DNA from: Areca catechu
Taxonomy: Eukaryota > Streptophyta > Magnoliopsida > Arecales > Arecaceae
Reading direction: 5' to 3'
Length of the DNA: 64,000 nt
Assembly (NCBI GenBank): GCA_021397845.1
Contig: CM038053.1
Coordinates: forward strand, 87,791,157-87,855,156
A model generated the notes under the pieces. It saw only the letters and a program-made list of their open reading frames with translations. It was not told the DNA's origin and ran no database searches. Made by a program: the position numbers and the translations under genes. Shown here piece after piece: positions 31,639 to 42,075 of the stretch. Position 1 is the stretch's first letter. The number at the start of each line of letters is the position of its first letter.

Positions 31639-33231
31639 CCTTGCCCGAAGAATTAGGATTTTCTGGTTTTGTAATAAGGGTTGACTTGGTCAACTCAATT
31701 ATAGTTTGAGTCTGTATTTTCCTGTAATTTAAATTTTGTTGAGTCATGTTAACTCAGCACAAGTACTAGTAGTGGTCTAGATCTTCTCCACGATGCCACA
31801 TTTTCTTCCAGGCCCAAGCAAGTGGGCGCCACACTCCCAGCCACATGCCAGAGTCCAGGGGGTGCCACATCTCCATCCAGTGTTCTTTGGTCCCCACACC
31901 ACAAGAAAGGAGGCCCCTTCTTTCATGCGCCACTTAAGGAGAGATCAACTTAGGATCCTCAATCCAAGGAGGCGCCCAAACTATTTCCATAAGTGCCAAG
32001 CTATGAAAAGAAAGGAGCAAAACTTGGGGAGCAAGACTAAGAGGCGCCCAAATATTTCCAAATAAAACTAGGTATGGAAGGAAGGAAATTTTTCTTGAAG
32101 AGCAAGGCTAGGAGACGCCCAAATACATCCAAATAAAACCAAGCATGGAAGGAAAAAAATATTTTCTTGAAGAGCAAGGCTAGGAGGTGCCACCTACTTA
32201 CCATTTGGAGCCATCAATCAACACTTATGGAACCTCTTGGCCGGCCATATGAGAAGAGATTGATTCTACAAACCTAATTTGAGGATCCATCCTATTAGTC
32301 CCACATGGGAAGATGTAAAACCCTGACCTCTTGTAAAGACCTATAAAATAAACCCCTCTTGTAAGTTTTGAAAATAAATGATGAATGAAATCAATTTCTT
32401 TGTGAGCAACTTTGTGCTTCTCTCTTCCACACTTGTGTTCAGGTGTTGAGCTCCGTGAGGGAGTAAATCTGGGTTCCCTAGGAACCTTGAGGAGGTGTGA
32501 GATCTCTAACCCCAAAACCCTAGCTTAGTCCACCCATCTCTACTCCACCACCACCAAACCCTAATTTTCCATCTTCATCCCACGGCCCCTCTCTTCCATA
32601 TCGAAGCCGGTCACTAGCATCCAGGTTCAGATCAACTGTTTCAACTACAGAGCCAGTTCAAAGGAGAGTCAGATCAGTATCAAGATCTTCGGAACTTCTA
32701 CATCCAACAATCTTCTTTAAGTCCTCAGGTCAGTGTCTTTCTTTGAGTTTCTGGTTCTTCTTTTGTTCTTCTTCTTCCAGATCCTGAGTTTAAGAAGGAG
32801 GCCAACCTTGCCATAGGACTACAATCTGAGGATCCATTGCGAAGATACCCCATCTCCAAGGATCCTACAATCTGCTCGAGAGTGTCCTCCAATTGAAGCA
32901 ACGAGAGATATCACTGCTAGGTAACAAGAACCTTCCCTTCTCACTTTGTCTGTTTCGTTGAAACTCAGAGCAAACCCTAGATCTGGGGGTTTCTCAATCG
33001 CCAGCGATCCTACTTCTGAGTTACTCTGATAATCCACTCCTTTTCATTGTGCTCTCTATCATTTCTTAGTTTCTTTCAATTTAGTTTAACTTTCCTTTGA
33101 GTCAAAGCCGACTTCTGAAAATATATATAAATAAATAAATAAATAAATACATTAATTTTAATTTACTTCCGCATAGCATCATCTCTTTTGTTCTGCATCA
33201 ATTTTGGTATCAGAGCTTTCATTCTGCATCA
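31581..33231 (+). repeat. E2 3' LTR with a primer-site copy at its end (1651 bp)
   Basis: Ends TTCTGCATCA-ATTTTGGTATCAGAGC-TTTCATTCTGCATCA, directly followed by the target duplication CACCC. The embedded TGGTATCAGAGC is at 33205-33216. No other 3' LTR here has this. Confidence 0.95.
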
Positions 33232-33236
33232 CACCC

Positions 33237-33940
33237 TCTAGTGCATCAACCAAAGTCCATACTTGGTTGACATACATAGAATCTATCTCGGATTCCATGG
33301 CTTCTTGCCATCTATCTGAATCAGTACTCAAGATAGCTTCCGTATAGGTCAGAGGTTCATCATTTTGAATGACTTGGGCTTTATTATTTTTAATAATAAA
33401 CCCATACCTCTTAGTTGCCCGTGACACTCTATCAGACCTTCGGGGAGGAGTTTTGTGTTCTGGTTCTGATCTAACTACATGTTCTATTGATTGAGAATTA
33501 CCTATCTATGTTTCTTGTACTTCTCCAAGTTCAATAGTTCTATCATTGTCCTTTTCTAAAATAAACTTTTTTTCTAGAAAAGTGGCATGTCTACTGAAAA
33601 AAATCTTTTGTTCAGTTGGATGGTAAAATAGATATCCTCTACCCTCTGTAGGATATCCTACAAATAGACATTTATCCGCTCTAGGTTCCAACTTATGTCC
33701 AAAATTTCTTTTAACATAAGCTGGACATCCCCATACCTTAAAATATTTAAGATACGGTTTCTTTCCACTCCAAATTTCATATGGAATACTAACAACGGAT
33801 TTAGAAGGTACTTTGTTCATAATGTAAACAAAAATTTCTAGGGCTTGACCCCAGAAGGAAATAGGTAAATTTGTGAAGCACATCATGGATTGTACCATAT
33901 CTAATAAGGTACAATTCCTCCTTTCAGCTATACCATTTAG
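33237..33940 (-). pseudogene. Copia pol, integrase C-terminal part and RT start
   Basis: Continues the 33941-35692 frame after a TAG (Gln expected): integrase end (MVQSMMCFTNLPISFWGQAL, IPYEIWSGKKPYLKYFKVWG) with the copia GKGY-like region, a stop near 33505 (TAG), then a basic linker (KTPPRRSDRVSRATKRYGF) and the RT start (DRWQEAMESEIDSM...VWTLVDALEGV). E2 sits at its end. Confidence 0.9.
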
Positions 33941-35692
33941 CTATGGTGTATAAGGAGGGGTCCATTCAGAAAGAATTTTATTAACTTTAAGATAGTCTAA
34001 AAACTCCGTGGATAAGTATTCTACTCCTCGATCAGATCGAAGAACGTTAATACTTTTCCCGGTTTGTTTTTCGACCATACTTTGATACTCCTTAAATTTA
34101 TCATAGGCTTCAGATTTATGTTTCATAAGATACACATATCCAAACCTAGATAAATCATCTATAAAAGTGATAAAATATGAGTATCCACCTCTGGCCTGAG
34201 TTGTCATTGGACAACATACATCAGTATGTATAAGTCCTAATAACTTAGTTGACCTTTCTCCATGTCCAGTAAATGGAGTCTTGGTCATCTTATCCATGAG
34301 ACATGATTCGCAAGTTCCTAATGATTCATACTCATAAGGATCAAGGAATTTTTTCTTGTATAACTTTCTTATCCTAGACTCATTAACATGACCAAGTCGA
34401 TGATGCCAAAGTAAAGTTTCATTAAAGTCCTCTCTTTTTCTTTTATTATTGACATGAAAAACACTATCATTAGATGAAAGAGTTAAGAGCCCATTGCTAA
34501 ATATACCAAAACAAATAATTTTATTAGACAACATTATTGAGCAACCAGTGCTCGTTACATCCATTACATATCCTTGTTTTAATAACAAGGGAACAGATAT
34601 AATGTTCCTAATAATCTTAGGCATATAATAACAATTATATAACTCCAAGATCTTCCCTGAAGGCAACTTCAGAATATAGGTCCCTACAGCTTCTACTTGG
34701 ATGATGTCTCCACTAGCACCGTAGAGATTGAAGTCACCTTCCTTCAATACTTTAAGCTTGTGGAGGCCCTGTAAAGATTTGCATATATGGTAACCACAAG
34801 CGGAATCCAATACCCAAGTATTTGAAACTGAAGAATTTAATGTCAATATAGCATGTATCTCATACATAACTTTTGGCGCATTTGATGCACCAGGCTTCAC
34901 AGTTGCAAGGTAAGCCTTGCAATTCCTTTTCCAATGTCCAGCTTTGCCGCAAAAGAAACAGGTTGACTGTTTGGAGGCCTTCTTTCCTTTCTTATTTTTA
35001 TTGATGCCACTCTTAGGGTTTAGCCTCCTATTAAAACCATTTTTGCCTGATTTCTTCTTATTGGTCTTAGTAATAAGAAGAAGTGGAGCCTTTTCTTTCT
35101 TTATGTGGCTCTCCACTGTTTTTAATATATTTAACAGCTCAGGCAAGGAAGTGTTCAGTTTGTTCATGTGATAATTCAAGAGAAACTGAGAAAATGACTC
35201 CAGGAGTGATTGCATGATTAAATCCTGATTCAACTCCCCATCCATGATAAAACCTATTTGACCCAATCTGGTGATCAAGTCAATTACCTTCAGAACATGA
35301 TCCTGAACGGATGTTCCCTCTGTCATCCTAGCACGGAATAACTGCTTAGATATTTTATATCTAGCAGTTCTGCTATGTTCTCCATAAAGCTCTTTTAAAT
35401 TGAGCATTATGGATTGAGTATCCATGCTTTCATGCTGTCTCTGTAACTCATTGGTCATAGAGGCTAGTATGATACACTTGACAGTAAGGGAGTCATTCTG
35501 CCACATTTTGTATGTGGCCATATCTTCCTCTATGGCATCATCCCCTAGTGGATTAAGACTAGGGGTTTCTAGAATATAAGAAAGTTTTTCTAAACTCAGC
35601 ACAATCTTTAAATTTCTCAACCAGTCCACATAGTTCGGACCAGTCAGTTTGTTGGTATCTAAGATACTTCGCAATGACAATGAAGATGCCAT
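33941..35692 (-). CDS. Copia gag, protease and integrase N-terminal part (583 aa)
   Basis: The ATG at 35692 lies about 1.15 kb inside the 5' LTR, as expected for copia gag. Residues 1-235 are gag (TNKLTGPNYVDWLRNLK); 245-258 a CCHC zinc knuckle (CFFCGKAGHWKRNC); protease near 296 reads LDSACG, where D-S-G-C is usual; the integrase zinc part is 430-464 (HHRLGHV...CESC); core Asp residues are at 491 (HTDVC) and 554 (RSDRG). The stop after 583 is a nonsense mutation within integrase, so an intact copy would continue. Best described as the surviving front half of a copia polyprotein; the Gly to Ala change by the protease Asp may matter. Confidence 0.92.
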   Translation of the reverse strand: MASSLSLRSILDTNKLTGPNYVDWLRNLKIVLSLEKLSYILETPSLNPLGDDAIEEDMATYKMWQNDSLTVKCIILASMTNELQRQHESMDTQSIMLNLKELYGEHSRTARYKISKQLFRARMTEGTSVQDHVLKVIDLITRLGQIGFIMDGELNQDLIMQSLLESFSQFLLNYHMNKLNTSLPELLNILKTVESHIKKEKAPLLLITKTNKKKSGKNGFNRRLNPKSGINKNKKGKKASKQSTCFFCGKAGHWKRNCKAYLATVKPGASNAPKVMYEIHAILTLNSSVSNTWVLDSACGYHICKSLQGLHKLKVLKEGDFNLYGASGDIIQVEAVGTYILKLPSGKILELYNCYYMPKIIRNIISVPLLLKQGYVMDVTSTGCSIMLSNKIICFGIFSNGLLTLSSNDSVFHVNNKRKREDFNETLLWHHRLGHVNESRIRKLYKKKFLDPYEYESLGTCESCLMDKMTKTPFTGHGERSTKLLGLIHTDVCCPMTTQARGGYSYFITFIDDLSRFGYVYLMKHKSEAYDKFKEYQSMVEKQTGKSINVLRSDRGVEYLSTEFLDYLKVNKILSEWTPPYTP

Positions 35693-36845
35693 TTATCTAT
35701 ATTTAACAAAGAACAATACATAAACAAACAACCATGAAATGACTTACATAATTAAATTAGGTATTCAATTTAATTATGTCTCCCACTATTTTACCAAAAA
35801 TCATAGCCCTCACTATGATAATCGAGAAGAACCCTGATCGATTTTTCTTAGTGAGATTGAGATCCTAATAACTTATAGAAGATCTTGCAGAAAACACAAC
35901 AAATATTTTATAAGCTCAAAGGTAGGAAACTCTTCCAATTATATCTCATATAATTCTCAAGAAGTAACTTGGTCTCTAGAACATTATTAGTCTTGCAGAA
36001 AACACAACAAACTATAATGTTCTAGTTAAGTCAAGACCCTTTCATTTCTATACAGTCAATACTCAAATATAATGCCCTTGCAAATAATACAACAAAACAT
36101 TATACTGAATATACTATAAGCATATCTATGCACTAAACTAGTATTATGTCAATCACCATATTAGGTCTTGCAGATAACACAACAAACCTAATGTGGTTCA
36201 TAACACAATAATGATCCAGCATGAAGGAAGGCCAATATATAGTATTTTTAACATTAAGCATTTTAGTCAAGATTTAAATTTAATCAAATCGGCCAAGCAA
36301 GTGGAAGAGATGTGGGAGTCCCCCCGTTGCTTTCCTAGACACCAATAAAAATTGGCCAGGTCAGTCAACGGAACCAATTAAAAAACATAATTCTCTTTAC
36401 CTTCCCAGAACCACCTTTCTAGACACCGAATGATCAATTGTACATCATGACTAGTGATGCTTATTAGTTAAATATACTAAGACTTAATATAATTTATAAG
36501 AGGAGGAATTTATAATTTGCCAGCACATCCTTATAGAATGTATCACAATCAACATATCACTCTTATAAATAAACAAATGTGTGCTAAGTGTGTCATCATA
36601 CTAGGACAACCATTTACCACATAATGGATCCACCATTATGCCAGGGCAACCTTATTTCAGTATGATGACTTCAAAACTATACATATATCTATAATAATTA
36701 GGGTTTGAGTGAAAGACCCTAACTAGTGGCATACATCAAAACATATATGCAATCAAAGATATGCTAAGTGTAGTAACATATTAGGATTTAAAAACCCTAA
36801 TATGTGACATACAAACTATCATAAATTATAGTCCTAATTAAGGTG
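35693..36845 (-). other. Copia 5' leader, non-coding, with repeated 20-nt motif
   Basis: No gene in 1.15 kb of AT-rich sequence. CTTGCAGAAAACACAACAAA or close variants occur at 35884, 35992, 36077 and 36177 on the + strand, that is, TTTGTTGTGTTTTCTGCAAG in the element's sense direction. A pair of CCTTTCTAGACACC-like motifs also occurs at about 36340-36430. Confidence 0.7.
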
Positions 36846-36857
36846 GCTCTGATACCA
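36846..36857 (-). promoter_or_regulatory. Copia primer-binding site
   Basis: TGGTATCAGAGC on the - strand, one base inside the 5' LTR. tRNA-iMet type. Confidence 0.9.
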
Positions 36858-36858
36858 C

Positions 36859-39279
36859 TGTTGGGATCCGGTGCAACGCAGCAGAAGGATAATTTCAAAA
36901 TATAGAAATTAATATACAGCAAAACCCTAAACCAGGAACTCCATAATAAGACTAAAATGTATGAAGACTAACATTCTTATGCAAGTTAGAATTAGTGTAC
37001 TAACTTGTAACCGCTAATTCCAATTTGATGAAGATTTAATCTTGATGATGAATGGGCTATTTGAGTTCACCAGGCATCCAGATGTGCACCCTTCGATGGT
37101 GATCCACACAAAGCAATGACCAAGATCCAAACTCCTTGTTCCAATGGTTCCTTCAATTGAATTCTTCTTCCAGGAATTCAATACTTGGATTATGGCTGGA
37201 AATCTTCCACTCAAAGGTGTGTCTTCTTCCTTCTTACCCCTTCTCCACCTTCTACCAAGACTTAGAACCTTTAGGACACCTTTGTCTCGAAAGTAAGACC
37301 TTGTCCTAAGAAGATTAATTCTTGTCTTTAATTGGTGGAGAAATTAAGACAAAGATGTCTTAATGTAAGGAAGAAAATAATTGGATTAGAACTCTTCTTT
37401 TCCTTTACCGTCGGAGACTTTCTCTCTTGACCTTGTTTAGTAGCAGAGTTTCGACAGAGTTTTACTCTGTAAAGGAAATAATGCAAAAACAAGAAAGGGA
37501 GAAAGAGTCTTCAGGAGAGGAAGAAAAAAAAAACACATCACCAAGTTCTGATTCCCACCCCCTTTTTTTTATAGTTTTTGGAGAGGCGCCCTCACAACTC
37601 TCCATAAACAATTTTCTCACAACCTTTCCTTCTTCTCACGCCCTTCTAGATTAATTCTCATGGCCTTCCAGATCAATCCTCATGGCTTTTCTTAAAGGAA
37701 GAATTCACGATGATTGGGAGAAAGAAGTCGCGAAACTTGAATCTCCGAAGAGATCTGATTTCGCGCTCCCGGGAAGAAACTGTGCTTCCTTTCTTTCTTA
37801 AAACCTCTCCACCCGTTAGATTGTCATCCAAGGGTGGACAAATGAGGCGCTAATACTAAGAAAGAAGGCTTCCCCATCTTAATTCATTGGAGAATTAAGT
37901 GGGTGCGTGCCAAGAGTCCATGCGCCCATGGACTCCTCCAAATGGCGCGCCAAGAGTCCATAAGTGCATGCACTCTTGGTCTTTTTGGCGTGCAAGGGAA
38001 AGGGGGCGGGTGGGGAAGTGGCCTAGCTAATAGGTTAGCCAATTGGGTTAGTCACAATCCCTAAATTCTTAATTAAGGTCTAATTAGATCCAATTAGAAC
38101 CCAAATTGAGTCAATTCGGAACCCTAATTCGATTATGATTCGAATAGGAGTTAGGATTTGCAACACTTGCTAGAGTGTCTTCATGCAAATGACTCTTGAT
38201 CAATTCTTTTAAGTGTGTGACCCATTGGGTTCCACATCTAGCCGGCAGTGGGTTCGAATACAAGTTGACCTAATTTGATTAGAACTCTTTCTAATCGATT
38301 TAGGTCAAATCGGGCTTACCCGATTTTGATCAATTAGGACTCTTTCTAATAAGTGATCATTCAAATCAACCCACAAGACAAGATTGACATCTAGCAACGT
38401 GTCATTTCTACCTGGAAGATATGGAAATTCTGGTGAAATACCAAAATTATCCTTCAGTAGAAAGTTACTGTATAATTTAATCCTTCGATCAGCCTACACC
38501 CAAAATATAATTATGGATATGAATATATGTCAAATCCAATATTATTTTTGTTTCTAGCTCAATCTTATATTGATGATTCAATTATCTTGATATTAGAAAC
38601 CATTTCTAATATCGTTACTTTGATCAAAGATTCCCTGAATCATCATCCGATTAATAACTAGCTAGATGCAATCTCCTCTTACTAAGAGTGATCGATTCCT
38701 TATTGACATAATCATTACGTTCATATCCAATTCACCATTCCCAGTATCAATCCTGTGCATGACTCAGTGTCATGATTAGGATTGAACCAAAGCATGGGTT
38801 CATGTACATAGGTACTTATGGCAGTCTCAAGTCAAAGGATTACTTGTACCACTCCCACTATGAGAACCTTCTATTGACATGTAGCTAAGACTCCATTAGA
38901 TGTTCTCAAGTTGGATCATATCAGTGAACTCATTCTCTAATGAGCACCCACATCCTAGTATTAGTGTCATACACAAGTGACTGTGAGAGCAGTCACCCTA
39001 TTCAGTATACATAGGATGTGCTAGTCTTACCGGAAAAAACCTTGATCCCCTACTCAAGGTTCCTTTGACTAGGAATATTTTTTGATTAAGGTTTTAAGAC
39101 TTTAGGTCTCACTGGTATGATCTCATCATAACCCTAAAATCATAGCCCTAATCTATGGGGTTCATCATATAATAATAATCACAGCGTATGATAAAAAATA
39201 ATGCCTTTATTAGAATATTGTCAATTACAATGGTTTGGGAGATACAACATAGATTGGCTTGTAGGGTATATCCCTTTCA
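36859..39279 (-). repeat. Copia 5' LTR (2421 bp)
   Basis: Near-identical to 20397-22822. Flanked on the right by GTGGG (39280-39284). A TATA candidate on the - strand is near 37563-37573. Confidence 0.95.
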
Positions 39280-39484
39280 GTGGGCTAGGGTTCGGAACTT
39301 TTAAAAATATTCATGGGAGAAAGGTTGCAGGAGGTGGAATAAGGCTGGGATAACTCGGGGATAAATCGAGAACAAAACCAGAATAGGTGGGATAGGTGGA
39401 ATAGCGGGAATAGGAAAAATAAAAAAATTCAGAGAAAATAAGAAAAAATAGAAAAATATCCGGACTTGCCCTAGATCCCCATAA
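39280..39484 (-). other. Element B interior 2, last part
   Basis: Matches 18690-18895 (TTTTAAAAATATTCATGGGAGAAAGG...). It stops at CCCCATAA, and the LTR and primer site expected next are missing. Confidence 0.85.
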
Positions 39485-39489
39485 GTATC

Positions 39490-40239
39490 CTATTTTTTTA
39501 ATTTTTTTTATTTTTCTATGGTGGTGGCGAAGGAAAAATAGGGATGGATGATAGGAAAATTGGACACTCTGGGATTTGGAACTTACATTCATGGAGAGAC
39601 ATCTCACCTCTAGGGCATCTCACCCATCCCACTACATATAGCCTAGGGCATCCCGCCCATCTCACTACATGCGGAGCCTAGGGCATCCCACCCAAATCAC
39701 TACCTTGGGATGTGAAGGAAAATCCCTAAGGCCTAGAGGGGACTCGACGAGGAAAAGAAGATAACTAGGATCTCTCATCCCTCGACGCTCGAAAACGAAG
39801 GACTTGGGTCTCTCATCCCTCGATGCCCGAAGGTGAAGGACTAGGATCTCTTACCCCTCGACTCCCGAAGGCAAAGGACAGACGGGCCACTCACCCTCTC
39901 CATACTGGGCGAACGAAAAGAAAAATACTTTTCTAAAAAACTTACTTGATTAACCAAAATGTTTTTTACAAAGGATTGAAGGTGGTATTTATAGACTTTT
40001 CCAACCCTCATTTGAATTTGAATATAAGATAACAGGATAAGAATGATTCAAATTCAAATACTAGATAGGATAAGATAAGCCTATCCATATCTTAATCCTA
40101 ACCAACCAAATCCTAATTTAAAATTCAAACAAAAAATAAAGATAAATCCCAAATAAATTTATTATGGATATCCTTCAAGATTCAAGCATCTCCAAGATTC
40201 GTACTTGCTCCGGGATCTGTGCTGGCGATGTCCCCATCA
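39490..40239 (-). repeat. Element C 3' LTR, inner 750 bp
   Basis: Matches 42485-43234. Contains three short direct repeats of about 41 bp (ACTAGGATCTCTCATCCCTCGA...CGAAGG) between about 39769 and 39880, and a - strand TATA candidate (GGTATTTATAGAC, near 39985). Confidence 0.92.
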
Positions 40240-40445
40240 TTCCCCTGAGGTGGGGAGAACTTAACTCCGTTGAGTCAGTATCAGGAGACGTTGATGAAAC
40301 CGAATCTAATCAATCAAAGGGGCTATGCTCTGAGATCTATTCAGCTTCGAGAACCGTGCAGCACTAAAAATCGTGTAACTCGGGAATCCATGCAACTTGA
40401 ACTCGACAAGAAGAAGCCCGCTTTATCTTGAGAAGCGTGCAGAAG
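40240..40445 (-). promoter_or_regulatory. Element C polypurine-tract region
   Basis: On the - strand: GACTC/GAGT stem (40264-40275), AGTTCTCCCCACCTCAGGGGAA, then the LTR start TGATGGGGAC. This is closely alignable with element A and with chromoviruses E and D. The remainder (40280-40445) is unassigned. Confidence 0.65.
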
Positions 40446-41064
40446 GCCCACCTCATCCCATCTATCTTCATCCTCCCTTTTCACTGGCTCCCCCTCATAG
40501 AAGATCTCTGTGTCTGGAGCAGCAACACAGTATTCAGGAGGCTCCATTTCAATCACCTTGAATTCAACACTCCTCATCCCTCCCCTAAGTAAAAGATCCC
40601 CTTCCCTTACTGGACGATATGACTAAGGAAATATGGCTTCAGATATGCATCAAATAAGTTCCCGGTACCTGCCTTTATGGTATCATCGATAGGCAATATA
40701 TGCAGACGCATCCCATAACATCCTAGCACTGATGAACCGAAACCACATCTCCGAGCTTAACTCTGAGATTAGACCGAACAACCTTATTGATCCTAAGCTT
40801 GGGCTCCTCACATGAGTCATCAGCAAGAACAATGCAAATAGTGTCCCTCCATTTCTTCCCCATCAAGAGGATGGTATCTCCACCAAATAGCTGCAACTTC
40901 TCCATCATCGCCGAATTCATCGACACCACTGAATTGTTATCGTTGATCGCCTCGTCGACGATCAGCCGGTTCGGCACCTTCTTCCACTCGAGAATCGCCG
41001 TGTTAAAATCCTTCTGCGCCCCCTTCAGATCGGAAGAGGATGCGGCCTCGCCGATGCTTTCCAT
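40446..41064 (-). pseudogene. CDC48: Captured CDC48 (AAA ATPase) N-domain fragment
   Basis: An ATG at 41064 opens MESIGEAASSSDLKGAQ, then residues matching plant CDC48: KDFNTAILEWKKVPNRLIV, DEAINDNNSVVSMNSAMMEK, LQLFGGDTILLMGKKWRDTI, CEEPKLRINKVVRSNLRVKL, GDVVSVHQC. A TAG at 40723-40725 stands where Pro is normal. Beyond it a short deletion shifts frame, and the homology continues (HILPIDDTI, GTGNLFDAYLKPYF, then in another frame MRSVEFKVIEMEPPEYCV, APDTEIFYEGEPVKREDEDR, WDEVG) to 40446. It covers roughly the first 205 of about 800 residues: the N domain that binds cofactors, with no ATPase module. No intron is visible across 619 bp, suggesting capture from spliced RNA, though I cannot confirm donor intron positions. 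Non-functional as CDC48. Confidence 0.93.
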
Positions 41065-41916
41065 TAGAGCTCGATTTGAGAACTGGAATCCCAATGGAAA
41101 TCGCCAAACGAGTAGATGAGGATAAAAAAAAAAATCATAGCCAGCAAGCAAGAATGCGAGAGGGGAGTCGGTGACATGGAGGGAAGGTGGCCTGAATGGT
41201 GTTTAGGGAAATGGCCGATGGAGGGGTGGACGATGTTCTCGGCAGGTGCCAATGGAGTCGTGGGGGGGTCTTCCTGCTGGATTTGGTGTTGGCCGGAGGA
41301 GGAGGCGGAGCGGACGACCTCAAGGGGGCGAAGGGCATCGGTGGCGATGACATCAAGCTTCATATGAGGCAGAGAGAAGGGGGGCTCGGCCTGGGAGAAG
41401 TGGCTCGATCTGGACACCATGGGCATCGGCGAGGGTCGATGATCGGATCCGGATGGGTGGTCCTGGGACGTAGATGAGGACGCAGATGAAAGATGAGACA
41501 GCATATGAGAGCTGAGAACCAAAAGATCATACGAAAGCTCAGGGAGATAGCAGAGGGGGTGGCAAGGGCAGTGGAGATTGGGTTGATGTCTTTCCTTTCC
41601 GGGATCCACCGGCGTCGATGCCGCCGGTTGCAATGGAGGACCGGTAGCCAAGGTTCTCTGCTCCAAAAACTGACTTGCGGTGTTGGATCAGGAACCGGAG
41701 AAGAAGGCGGACAGTGGAGATGACTCCGGGCGGATCTAGAGATGATGGGCGATCAGATGAGTCCGTCGATGGGGAAGCTCTCGGTGAGGCGAACCATGGT
41801 GTGGGCTAGCGAGGTCCAGACATCTGCGAGATGAGATAGATGGACACTGCCCGAGGAAGTCCAGAGCTTTGAGTCGGAAACCCGAGCTCATCCACGGGAT
41901 CGGGAAGCACTCACGG
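41065..41916 (-). other. Element C interior, unassigned
   Basis: About 850 bp with no recognisable motif. A 200-codon frame (41666-41064) is serine, proline and histidine rich and overlaps the CDC48 upstream region in another frame. The bases just 5' of the CDC48 ATG may be its original 5' UTR. More captured DNA is possible but not identifiable by eye. Confidence 0.5.
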
Positions 41917-42075
41917 TCGAAGTAGCGCATGCCAACCTTGCCGAAGTACCTAGGATGATACTTGTCGAAAAGGATGCGGTGGTGGTGCAGGCCGCCAGCA
42001 TTACCGTGGCCTTCGAGATGCTTCTGTTGCTTGCCGATGTGACTGTGCCCGGTGCTCATGTGGCCGCGCTTCTTC
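41917..42075 (-). pseudogene. RPL27A: Captured ribosomal protein L27a (uL15) fragment
   Basis: The - strand frame reads KKRGHMSTGHSHIGKQQKH, LEGHGNAGGLHHHRILFDKY, HPRYFGKVGMRYFD, matching cytosolic ribosomal protein L27a from about residue 10 to 62; GNAGG-HHHRI-FDKYHP-YFGKVGMRYF is diagnostic. Upstream the match ends at a TAG where the N-terminal lysines should be. Downstream it ends abruptly at GTGAGT, which could be a splice donor or just the capture break. The product would be a partial rRNA-binding segment and not a working ribosomal protein. Confidence 0.9.

Larger units (their letters stand above)
24293..33231 (+). mobile_element. E2: full-length chromovirus (Ty3/gypsy), defective
   Basis: LTRs of 1651 bp each (24293-25943 and 31581-33231) flanked by CACCC (24288-24292 and 33232-33236). 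The 5' LTR starts TAGTGCGG, a G to A change from TGGTGCGG. It carries all domains of gag-pol with a chromodomain, but with many stops and frameshifts in the first half. Both LTRs are 31 bp longer at the 3' end than the E1/E3 type and include a primer-site copy. Inserted in copia pol. Confidence 0.95.
20397..39279 (-). mobile_element. Ty1/copia element with E2 nested inside
   Basis: LTRs of 2426 bp (20397-22822) and 2421 bp (36859-39279), TGTTGGGATCC to CCCTTTCA on the + strand. A tRNA-iMet primer site lies at 36846-36857 on the - strand, and gag, protease, integrase, RT and RNase H follow in copia order from right to left. Removing E2 (8,939 bp plus one CACCC) restores pol continuity at Leu/Val-Asp-Ala-Leu-Glu-Gly-Val then Asn-Pro-Ile-Gly-Cys. 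Net size is about 9.9 kb. Several in-frame stops make it defective. Confidence 0.95.
17256..39484 (-). mobile_element. Element B: tandem LTR-interior-LTR-interior, last LTR missing
   Basis: LTR 17256-17982, interior 17983-18979, LTR 18980-19706, second interior 19707-20396 continuing at 39280-39484 after a copia insertion. Both LTRs are 727 bp. The second interior stops about 85 bases short of its primer site and the third LTR is absent, yet the element is flanked by GCATC/GTATC inside the element C LTR. A tandem arises by recombination between LTRs or integration of a dimer; the missing end needs a later deletion ending at or near the target duplication. Confidence 0.8.

Noticed and set aside
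41064..41666. 200-codon frame overlapping CDC48 upstream sequence
   Set aside because: Different frame from CDC48, no motif, composition typical of this GC-rich interior; not called as a gene.
40446..42075. Functional host CDC48 or RPL27A gene
   Set aside because: Both are partial, with stops or a frameshift, and both lie within an element bounded by matching LTRs and a target duplication.
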